Below, piece by piece: positions 54,987 through 64,000 of a DNA stretch of 64,000 nt (positions within the stretch are counted from its first letter, which is position 1; each line of letters starts with the position of its first letter). The DNA lies in the NCBI GenBank assembly GCA_945643635.1, contig CALZFC010000171.1, positions 101,398-165,397 of the forward strand. Direction: 5' to 3'. The DNA comes from Allodiplogaster sudhausi (taxonomy: Eukaryota; Nematoda; Chromadorea; Rhabditida; Diplogasteridae). Under the pieces are notes generated by a model. The model was not told the DNA's origin, did no database searches, and saw only the letters and a list, made by a program, of their open reading frames with translations. Position numbers and translations under genes: made by a program.

Positions 54987-55198
54987 ACGTAATGTGTTAT
55001 CTACAGCTATGTCAAAAATATACTATTTCTGTAGATATGAAAATAAAACTTGATCCTTGGCTAGACATGGCCAAAACGTCTTCGCTCCTACCGCCACAAA
55101 TGCTCGACATCGGGTTTTGCTGATATGTCAAGAATATATTATTTCGGCAGATTTGAAAATAAAACTTGTTCCATGACTCTACATGGACAAAAAGTTTT

Positions 55199-55271
55199 CG
55201 CTCCTGGGTGGGTTCGAACCACCGACCTTTCGGTTAACAGCCGAACGCGCTGCCGATTGCGCCACAAGAGC
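55199..55271 (-). tRNA. tRNA-Asn(GTT)
   Basis: Consensus copy, 5-T tail. Confidence 0.92.
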
Positions 55272-55482
55272 ACGTAATGTGTTATCTACAGCTGTGTCAA
55301 AAATATACTATTTCTGTAGATATGAAAATAAAACTTGATCCTTGACTAGACATGGCCAAAACGTCTTCGCTCTCTACCGCCACAAATGCTCGACATCGGT
55401 TTTTGCTGCATGTCAAAAATATATTATTTCGGCAGATTTGAAAACAAAACTTGATCCTTGACTCGACATATAAAAATGAATT

Positions 55483-55555
55483 CGCTCCTGGGTGGGTTCG
55501 AACCACCGACCTTTCGGTTAACAGCCGAACGCGCTGCCGATTGCGCCACAAGAGC
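55483..55555 (-). tRNA. tRNA-Asn(GTT)
   Basis: Consensus copy; ATTCATTTTTA tail (5 T). Confidence 0.92.
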
Positions 55556-55765
55556 ACGTAATGTGTTATCTACAGCTATGTCAAAAATATACTATTTCTG
55601 TAGATATGAAAATAAACTTGATCCTTGGCTAGACATGGCCAAAACGTCTTCCCTCCTACCGCCACAAATGCTCGACATCGGTTTTTGCTGATATGTCAAG
55701 AATATATTATTTCGGCAGATTTGAAAATAAAACTTGTTCCATGACTCTACATGGACAAAAGTTTT

Positions 55766-55838
55766 CGCTCCTGGGTGGGTTCGAACCACCGACCTTTCGG
55801 TTAACAGCCGAACGCGCTGCCGATTGCGCCACAAGAGC
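55766..55838 (-). tRNA. tRNA-Asn(GTT)
   Basis: Consensus copy, 4-T tail. Confidence 0.92.
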
Positions 55839-56045
55839 ACGTAATGTGTTATCTACAGCTGTGTCAAAAATATACTTCTGTAGATATGAAAATAAAACTT
55901 GATCCTTGACTAGACATGGCCAAAACGTCTTCGCTCCTACCGCCACAAATGCTCGACATCGGTTTTTGCATATGTCAAGAATATATTATTTCGGCAGATT
56001 TGAAAATAAAACTTGTTCCATGACTCTACATGGACAATAAGTTTT

Positions 56046-56118
56046 CGCTCCTGGGTGGGTTCGAACCACCGACCTTTCGGTTAACAGCCGAACGCGCTGC
56101 CGATTGCGCCACAAGAGC
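56046..56118 (-). tRNA. tRNA-Asn(GTT)
   Basis: Consensus copy; no T4. Confidence 0.9.
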
Positions 56119-56330
56119 ACGTAATGTGTTATCTACAGCCATGTCAAAAATATACTATTTCTGTAGATATGAAAATAAAACTTGATCCTTGGCTAGACAT
56201 GGCCAAAACGTCTTCCCTCCTACCGCCACAAATGCTCGACATCGGTTTTTGCTGATATGTCAAGAATATATTATTTCGGCAGATTTGAAAACAAAACTTG
56301 ATCCTTGACTCGACATATATAAAATGTTTT

Positions 56331-56403
56331 CGCTCCTGGGTGGGTTCGAACCACCGACCTTTCGGTTAACAGCCGAACGCGCTGCCGATTGCGCCACAAG
56401 AGC
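56331..56403 (-). tRNA. tRNA-Asn(GTT)
   Basis: Consensus copy, 4-T tail. Confidence 0.92.
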
Positions 56404-56611
56404 ACGTAATGTGTTATCTACAGCTATGTCAAAAATATACTATTTCTGTAGATATGAAAATAAAACTTGATCCTTGGCTAGACATGGCCAAAACGTCTTC
56501 GCTCCTACCGCCACAAATGCTCGACATCGGTTTTGCTGATATGTCAAGAATATATTATTTCGGCAGATTTGAAAATAAACTTGACATGACTCGACATTAT
56601 ATAAAATGTTT

Positions 56612-56684
56612 CGCTCCTGGGTGGGTTCGAACCACCGACCTTTCGGTTAACAGCCGAACGCGCTGCCGATTGCGCCACAAGAGC
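56612..56684 (-). tRNA. tRNA-Asn(GTT)
   Basis: Consensus copy, 4-T tail; spacer just after it has several indels. Confidence 0.9.
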
Positions 56685-56896
56685 ACGTAATGTGTTATCT
56701 ACAGCTGTGTCAAAAATATACTATTTCTGTAGATTGAAAATAAAAACTTGATCCTTGACTAGACATGGCCAAAACGTCTTCGCTCCTACCGCCACAAATG
56801 CTCGACATCGGTTTTTGCTGATATGTCAAAAATATATATATTTCGGCAGATTTGAAAACAAACTTGTTCCATGACTCTACATGGACAAAAAGTTTT

Positions 56897-56969
56897 CGCT
56901 CCTGGGTGGGTTCGAACCACCGACCTTTCGGTTAACAGCCGAACGCGCTGCCGATTGCGCCACAAGAGC
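56897..56969 (-). tRNA. tRNA-Asn(GTT)
   Basis: Consensus copy, 5-T tail; (AT)n spacer. Confidence 0.92.
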
Positions 56970-57182
56970 ACGTAATGTGTTATCTACAGCTGTGTCAAAA
57001 ATATACTATTTCTGTAGATATGAAAATAAAACTGATCCTTGACTAGACATGGCCAAAACGTCTTCGCTCCTACCGCCACAAATGCTCGACATCGGTTTTT
57101 GCTGATATGTCAAAAAATATATATATTTCGGCAGATTTGAAAACAAAACTTGTTCCATGACTCTACATGGACAAAAAGTTTT

Positions 57183-57255
57183 CGCTCCTGGGTGGGTTCG
57201 AACCACCGACCTTTCGGTTAACAGCCGAACGCGCTGCCGATTGCGCCACAAGAGC
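57183..57255 (-). tRNA. tRNA-Asn(GTT)
   Basis: Consensus copy, 5-T tail; (AT)n spacer. Confidence 0.92.
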
Positions 57256-57467
57256 ACGTAATGTGTTATCTACAGCTATGTCAAAAATATACTATTTCTG
57301 TAGATATGAAAATAAAACTTGATCCTTGGCTAGACATGGCCAAAACGTCTTCGCTCCTACCGCCACAAATGCTCGACATCGGGTTTTGCTGATATGTCAA
57401 GAATATATTATTTCGGCAGATTTGAAAATAAAACTTGTTTCATGACTCTACATGGACAATAAGTTTT

Positions 57468-57540
57468 CGCTCCTGGGTGGGTTCGAACCACCGACCTTTC
57501 GGTTAACAGCCGAACGCGCTGCCGATTGCGCCACAAGAGC
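57468..57540 (-). tRNA. tRNA-Asn(GTT)
   Basis: Consensus copy; no T4. Confidence 0.9.
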
Positions 57541-57750
57541 ACGTAATGTGTTATCTACAGCTGTGTCAAAAATATACTATTTCTGTAGATATGAAAATAA
57601 AACTTGATCCTTGGCTAGACATGGCCAAAACGTCTTCGCTCCTACCGCCACAAATGCTCGACATCGGTTTTGCTGATATGTCAAGAATATATTATTTCGG
57701 CAGATTTGAAAATAAAACTTGTTCCATGACTCTACATGGACAAAAGTTTT

Positions 57751-57823
57751 CGCTCCTGGGTGGGTTCGAACCACCGACCTTTCGGTTAACAGCCGAACGC
57801 GCTGCCGATTGCGCCACAAGAGC
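57751..57823 (-). tRNA. tRNA-Asn(GTT)
   Basis: Consensus copy, 4-T tail. Confidence 0.92.
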
Positions 57824-58033
57824 ACGTAATGTGTTATCTACAGCTGTGTCAAAAATATACTATTTCTGTAGATATGAAAATAAGATATGATCCTTGCTAG
57901 AAATGGCCAAAACGTCTTCGCTCCTGCCGCCACAAGTGCTCGACATCGGTTTTTGCTGATATGTCAAGAATATATTATTTCGGCAGATTTGAAAATAAAA
58001 CTTGTTCCATGACTCTACATGGACAAAAGTTTT

Positions 58034-58106
58034 CGCTCCTGGGTGGGTTCGAACCACCGACCTTTCGGTTAACAGCCGAACGCGCTGCCGATTGCGCCAC
58101 AAGAGC
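58034..58106 (-). tRNA. tRNA-Asn(GTT)
   Basis: Consensus copy, 4-T tail. Confidence 0.92.
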
Positions 58107-58316
58107 ACGTAATGTGTTATCTACAGCTATGTCAAAATATACTATTTCTGTAGATATGAAAATAAACTTGATCCTTGGCTAGACATGGCCAAAACGTCTT
58201 CCCTCCTACCGCCACAAATGCTCGACATCGGTTTTTGCTGATATGTCAAGAATATATTATTTCGGCAGATTTGAAAATAAAACTTGTTCCATGACTCTAC
58301 ATGGACAATAAGTTTT

Positions 58317-58389
58317 CGCTCCTGGGTGGGTTCGAACCACCGACCTTTCGGTTAACAGCCGAACGCGCTGCCGATTGCGCCACAAGAGC
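58317..58389 (-). tRNA. tRNA-Asn(GTT)
   Basis: Consensus copy; no T4. Confidence 0.9.
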
Positions 58390-58600
58390 ACGTAATGTGT
58401 TATCTACAGCCATGTCAAAAATATACTATTTCTGTAGATATGAAAATAAAACTTGATCCTTGGCTAGACATGGCCAAAACGTCTTCCTCCTACCGCCACA
58501 AATGCTCGACATCGGTTTTTGCTGCAATGTCAAAAATATATTATTTCGGCAGATTTGAAAACAAAACTTGATCCTTGACTCGACATATATAAAATGAATA

Positions 58601-58673
58601 CGCTCCTGGGTGGGTTCGAACCACCGACCTTTCGGTTAACAGCCGAACGCGCTGCCGATTGCGCCACAAGAGC
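58601..58673 (-). tRNA. tRNA-Asn(GTT)
   Basis: Consensus copy, 4-T tail. Confidence 0.92.
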
Positions 58674-58883
58674 ACGTAATGTGTTATCTACAGCTGTGTC
58701 AAAAATATACTATTTCTGTAGATATGAAATAAAAACTTGATCCTGGATAGACATGGCCAAAACGTCTTCGCTCCTACCGCCACAAATGCTCGACATCGGT
58801 TTTTGCTGATATGTCAAGAATATATTATTTCGGCAGATTTGAAAATAAAACTTTTCCATGACTCTACATGGACAATAAGTTTT

Positions 58884-58956
58884 CGCTCCTGGGTGGGTTC
58901 GAACCACCGACCTTTCGGTTAACAGCCGAACGCGCTGCCGATTGCGCCACAAGAGC
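58884..58956 (-). tRNA. tRNA-Asn(GTT)
   Basis: Consensus copy; no T4. Confidence 0.9.
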
Positions 58957-59163
58957 ACGTAATGTGTTATCTACAGCAGTGTCAAAAATATACTATTTCT
59001 GTAGATATGAAAAAAAACTGATCCTTGACTAGACATGGCCAAAACGTCTTCGCTCCTACCGCCACAAATGCTCGACATCGGTTTTTGCTGATATGTCAAG
59101 AATATATTATTTCGGCAGATTTGAAAATAAAACTGTTCCATGACTCTACATGGACAAAAGTTT

Positions 59164-59236
59164 CGCTCCTGGGTGGGTTCGAACCACCGACCTTTCGGTT
59201 AACAGCCGAACGCGCTGCCGATTGCGCCACAAGAGC
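59164..59236 (-). tRNA. tRNA-Asn(GTT)
   Basis: Consensus copy, 4-T tail. Confidence 0.92.
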
Positions 59237-59446
59237 ACGTAATGTGTTATCTACAGCTATGTCAAAAATATACTATTTCTGTAGATATGAAAATAAAACT
59301 TGATCCTTGGCTAGACATGGCCAAACGTCTTCGCTCCTACCGCCACAAATGCTCGACATCGGTTTTTCTGATATGTCAAGAATATATTATTTCGGCAGAT
59401 TTGAAAATAAAACTTGTTCCATGACTCTACATGGACAATAAGTTTT

Positions 59447-59519
59447 CGCTCCTGGGTGGGTTCGAACCACCGACCTTTCGGTTAACAGCCGAACGCGCTG
59501 CCGATTGCGCCACAAGAGC
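59447..59519 (-). tRNA. tRNA-Asn(GTT)
   Basis: Consensus copy; no T4; CAGATTCCCT flank. Confidence 0.9.
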
Positions 59520-59730
59520 AGGGAATCTGTTATCTACAGCCATGTCAAAAATATACTATTTCTGTAGATATGAAAATAAAACTTGATCCTTGGCTAGACA
59601 TGGCCAAAACGTCTTCCCTCCTACCGCCACAAATGCTCAACATCGGTTTTGCTGATATGTCAAGAATATATTATTTCGGCAGATTTGAAAACAAAACTTG
59701 ATCCTTGACTCGACATATATAAAATGAATA

Positions 59731-59803
59731 CGCTCCTGGGTGGGTTCGAACCACCGACCTTTCGGTTAACAGCCGAACGCGCTGCCGATTGCGCCACAAG
59801 AGC
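59731..59803 (-). tRNA. tRNA-Asn(GTT)
   Basis: Consensus copy, 4-T tail. Confidence 0.92.
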
Positions 59804-60014
59804 ACGTAATGTGTTATCTACAGCTATGTCAAAAAATACTATTTCTGTAGATATGAAAATAAAACTTGATCCTTGGCTAGACATGGCCAAAACGTCTTCG
59901 CTCCTACCGCCACAAATGCTCGACATCGGGTTTTGCTGATATGTCAAGAATATATTATTTCGGCAGATTTGAAAATAAAACTTGTTTCATGACTCTACAT
60001 GGACAAAATGTTTT

Positions 60015-60086
60015 CGCTCCTGGGTGGGTTCGAACCACCGACCTTTCGGTTAACAGCCGAACGCGCTGCCGATGCGCCACAAGAGC
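60015..60086 (-). pseudogene. tRNA-Asn with 1-nt D-loop deletion
   Basis: It is 72 nt long. The D region reads GCGCATCGGCA, one A short, inside the A box. The anticodon arm and T arm are intact, so it may still work. 4-T tail. Confidence 0.55.
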
Positions 60087-60299
60087 ACGTAATGTGTTAT
60101 CTACAGCTGTGTCAAAAAATATACTATTTCTGTAGATATGAAAATAAAACTTGATCCTTGACTAGACATGGCCAAAACGTCTTCGCTCCTACCGCCACAA
60201 ATGCTCAACATCGGTTTTTGCTGATATGTCAAAAATATATTATTTCGGCAGATTTGAAAATAAAACTTGTTCCATGACTCGACATATATAAAATGTTTT

Positions 60300-60372
60300 C
60301 GCTCCTGGGTGGGTTCGAACCACCGACCTTTCGGTTAACAGCCGAACGCGCTGCCGATTGCGCCACAAGAGC
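60300..60372 (-). tRNA. tRNA-Asn(GTT)
   Basis: Consensus copy, 4-T tail. Confidence 0.92.
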
Positions 60373-60691
60373 ACGTAATGTGTTATCTACAGCTATGTCA
60401 AAAATATACTATTTCTGTAGATATGAAAATAAAACTGGATCCTTGACTAGACATGGCCAAAACGTCTTCGCTCCTACCGCCACAAATGCTCAACATGTTT
60501 TTGCTGCATGTCAAAATATATTATTTCGGCAGATTTTAAAATAAAACTTGATCCTTGACGAGACATGGCCAATACGTCTTTGCTCCTACCGCACAAATGC
60601 TCAACACGTTTTTGCTGCTATGTCAAAAATATAATATTTGGCGATTTGAAAACAAAACTTGATCGTTGACTCTACATATATAAAATGAATT
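60373..60691 (-). repeat. extended spacer with two ghosts, indel-ridden
   Basis: Ghost 5' ends lie at 60600 and 60489. Many single-base losses occur (for example ACATGTTTTTGC for ACATCGGTTTTTGC). Confidence 0.75.
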
Positions 60692-60930
60692 CGCTCCTGG
60701 GTGTGTTCGAACCCGACTTTCGGTTAACAGCGGAACGCGCTGCCGATTGCGCCACAGAGCACGTAATGGTTATCTACAGCTATGTCAAAAATATACTATT
60801 TCTTAATATGAAAATAAAATGGACCTTGACTAGACATGGCCAAACGTCTCGCTCCTGCGCCACAATGCTCAACATCGGTTTTTGCTGCAATGTCAAAAAT
60901 ATATTATTTCGGTAGATTTTAAAATAAAAC
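60480..60930. other. indel-dense, degraded stretch of the array
   Basis: Many one- or two-base deletions affect tRNA, ghost and spacer alike (TTTCTTAATATG, ATGGACCTTGAC, GTCTCGCTCCTGCGCC). Either decayed units or unpolished consensus would explain it. Confidence 0.75.
60692..60760 (-). pseudogene. degraded tRNA-Asn, C61A/G30C lineage with deletions
   Basis: It is 69 nt long. G30C and C61A plus losses in the T stem, variable loop and acceptor stem prevent a cloverleaf. It lies in the indel-dense stretch. 4-T tail. Confidence 0.75.
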
Positions 60931-61077
60931 TTGATCCTTGACTAGACATGGCCAAAACGTCTTTGCTCCTACCGCCACAAATGCTCGACATCGGTTTTGC
61001 TGCATGTCAAAAATATATTATTTTGGCAGATTTGAAAACAAAACTTGATCCATGACTCTACATATATAAAATGTTTT
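60761..61077 (-). repeat. extended spacer with two ghosts, indel-ridden
   Basis: Ghost 5' ends lie at 60984 and 60868. The second ghost itself has lost bases. Confidence 0.7.
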
Positions 61078-61150
61078 CGCTCCTGGGTGTGTTCGAACCA
61101 CCGACCTTTCGGTTAACAGCCGAACGCGCTGCCGATTGCGCCACAAGAGC
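61078..61150 (-). tRNA. tRNA-Asn(GTT), C61A
   Basis: C61A only, breaking T-stem pair 53-61; 4-T tail. Confidence 0.65.
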
Positions 61151-61358
61151 ACGTAATGTGTTATCTACAGCTATGTCAAAAATATACTATTTCTGTAGAT
61201 ATGAAAATAAACTGGATCCTTGACTAGACATGGCCAAAACGTCTTCGCTCCTACCGCCACAAATGCTCGACATCGGTTTTGCTGATATGTCAAGAATATA
61301 TTATTTCGGCAGATTTGAAAATAAAACTTGTTCCATGACTCGACATTTATAAATGTTT

Positions 61359-61431
61359 CGCTCCTGGGTGGGTTCGAACCACCGACCTTTCGGTTAACAG
61401 CCGAACGCGCTGCCGATTGCGCCACAAGAGC
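61359..61431 (-). tRNA. tRNA-Asn(GTT)
   Basis: Consensus copy; T run cut to 3. Confidence 0.88.
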
Positions 61432-61645
61432 ACGTAATCTGTTTATCTACAGCAATGTCAAAAATATACTATTTCTGTATATGAAAATAAACTTGATCCT
61501 TGACTAGATATGGCCAAAACGTCTTCGCTCCTACCGCCACAAATGCTCGACATCGGTTTTTTGCTGATATGTCAAAATATATATATAATTTCGACAGATT
61601 TGAAAACAAAACTTGTTCCATGACTCTACATGGACAAAAAGTTTT

Positions 61646-61718
61646 CGCTCCTGGGTGGGTTCGAACCACCGACCTTTCGGTTAACAGCCGAACGCGCTGC
61701 CGATTGCGCCACAAGAGC
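61646..61718 (-). tRNA. tRNA-Asn(GTT)
   Basis: Consensus copy, 5-T tail; (AT)n spacer. Confidence 0.92.
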
Positions 61719-61928
61719 ACGTAATGTGTTATCTACAGCTATGTCAAAAATATACTATTTCTGTAGATATGAAAATAAAACTTGATCCTTGGCTAGACAT
61801 GGCCAAAACGTCTTCGCTCCTACCGCCACAAATGCTCGACATCGGGTTTTGCTGATATGTCAAGAATATATTATTTCGGCAGATTTGAAAATAAAACTTG
61901 TTCCATGACTACATGGATAAAAAGTTTT

Positions 61929-62001
61929 CGCTCCTGGGTGGGTTCGAACCACCGACCTTTCGGTTAACAGCCGAACGCGCTGCCGATTGCGCCACAAGAG
62001 C
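61929..62001 (-). tRNA. tRNA-Asn(GTT)
   Basis: Consensus copy, 5-T tail. Confidence 0.92.
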
Positions 62002-62213
62002 ACGTAATGTGTTATCTACAGCTGTGTCAAAAATATACTATTTCTGTAGATATGAAAATAAAAACTGGATCCTTGACTAGACATGGCCAAAACGTCTTCG
62101 CTCCTACCGCCACAAATGCTCGACATCGGTTTTGCTGCAATGTCAAAAATATATTATTTCGGCAGATTTGAAAACAAAACTTGATCCTTGACTCGACATA
62201 TATAAAATGAATA

Positions 62214-62286
62214 CGCTCCTGGGTGGGTTCGAACCACCGACCTTTCGGTTAACAGCCGAACGCGCTGCCGATTGCGCCACAAGAGC
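62214..62286 (-). tRNA. tRNA-Asn(GTT)
   Basis: Consensus copy, 4-T tail. Confidence 0.92.
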
Positions 62287-62497
62287 ACGTAATGTGTTAT
62301 CTACAGCTATGTCAAAAATATACTATTTCTGTAGATATGAAAATAAAACTTGATCCTTGGCTAGACATGGCCAAAACGTCTTCCCTCCTACCGCCACAAA
62401 TGCTCGACATCGGTTTTTCCTGATATGTCAAGAATATATTATTTCGGCAGATTTGAAAATAAAATTGTTCCATGACTCTACATGGACAATAAGTTTT

Positions 62498-62572
62498 CGC
62501 TCCTGGGTGGGTTCGAACCACCGACCTTTCGGTTAACAGCCGAACGCGCGCTGCCGATTGCGCCACAAGAGC
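62498..62572 (-). pseudogene. tRNA-Asn with 2-nt D-stem insertion
   Basis: It is 75 nt long. A GC dinucleotide is duplicated in the 3' D-stem strand (GCGCGCG). No T4. Confidence 0.6.
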
Positions 62573-62782
62573 ACGTAATGTGTTATCTACCGCTGTGTCA
62601 AAAATATACTATTTCTGTAGATATGAAAATAAGATTGATCCTTGACTAGACATGGCCAAAACGTCTTCGCTCCTACCGCCACAAGTGCTCGACATCGGTT
62701 TTTGCTCATATGTCAAGAATATATTATTCGGCAGATTTGAAAATAAAACTTGTTCCATGACTCGACATGGACAATAAGTTTT

Positions 62783-62854
62783 CGCTCCTGGGTGGGTTCG
62801 AACCACCGACCTTTCGGTTAACAGCGAACGCGCTGCCGATTGCGCCACAAGAGC
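62783..62854 (-). pseudogene. tRNA-Asn with 1-nt anticodon-stem deletion
   Basis: It is 72 nt long. One G is lost from the 5' anticodon-stem strand (TTCGCTGTTAACCGAA). No T4. Confidence 0.6.
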
Positions 62855-63064
62855 AGGGAATCTGTTATCTGCAGCCATGTCAAAAATATACTATTTCTGT
62901 AGATATGAAAATAAAACTTGATCCTTGGCTAGACATGGCCAAAACGTCTTCCCTCCTACCGCCACAAATGCTCGACATCGGTTTTTGCTGATATGTCAAG
63001 AATAATTATTTCGGCAGATTTGAAAACAAACTTGTTCCATGACTCGACATATAAAAAAAGTTTT

Positions 63065-63135
63065 CGCTCCTGGGTGGGTTCGAACCACCGACCTTTCGGT
63101 TAACAGCCGAACGCTGCCGATTGCGCCACAAGAGC
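63065..63135 (-). pseudogene. tRNA-Asn with 2-nt D-stem deletion
   Basis: It is 71 nt long. The 3' D-stem strand and linker read AGCG instead of AGCGCG. The tail has 7 T. Confidence 0.6.
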
Positions 63136-63345
63136 ACGTAATGTGTTATCTACAGCTGTGTCAAAATATACTATTTCTGTAGATATGAAAATAAAACTTG
63201 ATCCTTGGCTAGACATGGCCAAAACGTCTTCGCTCCTACCGCCACAAATGCTCGACATCGGTTTTTCCTGATATGTCAAGAATATATTATTTCGGCAGAT
63301 TTGAAAATAAAACTTGTTCCATGACTCGACATATATAAAAGTTTT

Positions 63346-63418
63346 CGCTCCTGGGTGGGTTCGAACCACCGACCTTTCGGTTAACAGCCGAACGCGCTGC
63401 CGATTGCGCCACAAGAGC
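63346..63418 (-). tRNA. tRNA-Asn(GTT)
   Basis: Consensus copy, 4-T tail. Confidence 0.92.
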
Positions 63419-63627
63419 ACGTAATGTGTTATCTACAGCTGTGTCAAAAATATACTATTTCTGTAGATATGAAAATAAAACTGGATCCTTGACGACATGG
63501 CCAAAACGTCTTCCTCCTACCGCCACAAATGCTCGACATCGGTTTTTGCTGATATGTCAAGAATATATTATTTCGGCAGATTTGAAAATAAAACTTGTTC
63601 CATGACTCGACATATATAAAAACTTTT

Positions 63628-63699
63628 CGCTCCTGGGTGGTTCGAACCACCGACCTTTCGGTTAACAGCCGAACGCGCTGCCGATTGCGCCACAAGAGC
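63628..63699 (-). pseudogene. tRNA-Asn with 1-nt T-stem deletion
   Basis: It is 72 nt long. One C is lost from CCCACCC, shifting the T stem. 5-T tail. Confidence 0.6.
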
Positions 63700-63906
63700 A
63701 CGTAATGTGTTATCTACAGCTGTGTCAAAAATATAATATCTGTAGATATGAAAATAAAACTTGATCCTTGATAGACATGGCCAAACGTCTTCCCTCCTAC
63801 CGCCACAAATGCTCGACATCGGTTTTCCTGATATGTCAAGAATATATTATTTCGGCAGATTTGAAAATAAAACTTGTTCCATGACTCGACATATATAAAA
63901 AGTTTT

Positions 63907-63980
63907 CGCTCCCGGGTGGGTTCGAACCACCGACCTTTCGGTTAACAGCCGAACGCGCTTGCCGATTGCGCCACAAGAGC
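63907..63980 (-). pseudogene. tRNA-Asn with 1-nt D-arm insertion and A67G
   Basis: It is 74 nt long. An extra A lies in the D arm (GGCAAGCGCG), and A67G gives a G-U pair with T6. The insertion might be tolerated in the D loop. 5-T tail. Confidence 0.55.
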
Positions 63981-64000
63981 ACGTAATGTGTTATCTACAG

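Larger units (their letters stand above)
16951..64000 (-). repeat. tandem array of 285-bp tRNA-Asn units, leftward block
   Basis: One hundred and sixty-two tRNA-Asn copies and a 27-nt fragment occur in the opposite orientation, with the same unit anatomy as the rightward block. Middle units (about 27-53 kb) are the most homogeneous. They mix two spacer types: GATCCTTGGCTAG paired with CTTCCCTCC, and GATCCTTGACTAG paired with CTTCGCTCC. Units beyond about 54 kb gain many single-base indels. The array runs off the right window edge within the 5' flank of a tRNA. Confidence 0.97.

Noticed and set aside
1..64000. CRISPR array
   Set aside because: The repeat is about 285 bp, the spacers are themselves repeated rather than unique, and the conserved part folds as a tRNA.
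1..64000. Bacterial or organellar tRNA operon
   Set aside because: There is no encoded CCA, Pol III A/B boxes and T-run terminators are present, there are no other tRNA types, and the tRNA body resembles eukaryotic nuclear tRNA-Asn.
1..64000. tRNA-derived SINE family
   Set aside because: Copies are strictly head-to-tail at constant spacing, with no target-site duplications, poly-A or dispersed insertion, and most tRNAs are intact.
1..64000. Telomeric array or 5S rDNA
   Set aside because: No short G-rich telomere repeat and no 5S-like sequence was seen. A chromosome-end role is only a hypothesis by analogy.

Overview
The window is one nearly homogeneous eukaryotic tandem array with no protein-coding gene. 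Its basic unit of about 285 bp holds a single 73-nt tRNA-Asn(GTT) gene and an AT-rich spacer of about 212 bp. I count 219 essentially full-length tRNA copies (57 on +, 162 on -) and one 27-nt fragment. About 178 look consensus by eye; about 41 carry substitutions or indels. The genes have an A box and a B box, encode no CCA, and are mostly followed by T4-T5 runs. This is RNA polymerase III organisation, so the source is a eukaryotic nuclear genome. The tRNA body is animal/fungal-like, but I cannot name the species.

Layout: 1-16950 holds rightward-transcribed units and 16951-64000 holds leftward-transcribed units, so the two halves converge at an inversion breakpoint at 16950/16951 that truncates one tRNA. 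Copies beside the breakpoint carry private mutations, as expected at an old array edge. The last 10 kb, worst at about 60.48-60.92 kb, is rich in single-base indels, from either array-edge decay or poor consensus.

Anatomy of the unit: the spacer is itself derived from the tRNA unit. It contains a 21-nt 'ghost' of the same tRNA (the first 11-12 and last 8-9 nt, with the middle of about 52 nt missing), flanked by the same upstream and downstream sequence as the real gene. The 285-bp unit is therefore a dimer of an ancestral unit of about 168 bp, one tRNA of which was internally deleted (168 + 117 = 285). Thirteen units carry a second ghost and are about 400 bp long.

Higher-order structure: variant families recur in fixed order. 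These are a G37 family with mismatched arms, a C61A/G30C family, a 3-nt deletion family, terminator classes and AT-tract classes. They form super-repeats of 570, about 855-1425, about 2001, about 2107, about 2676 and about 5.2-5.8 kb. Mosaic copies show unequal exchange and gene conversion. No other tRNA isotype, rRNA, mobile element, CRISPR array or telomere repeat was seen.
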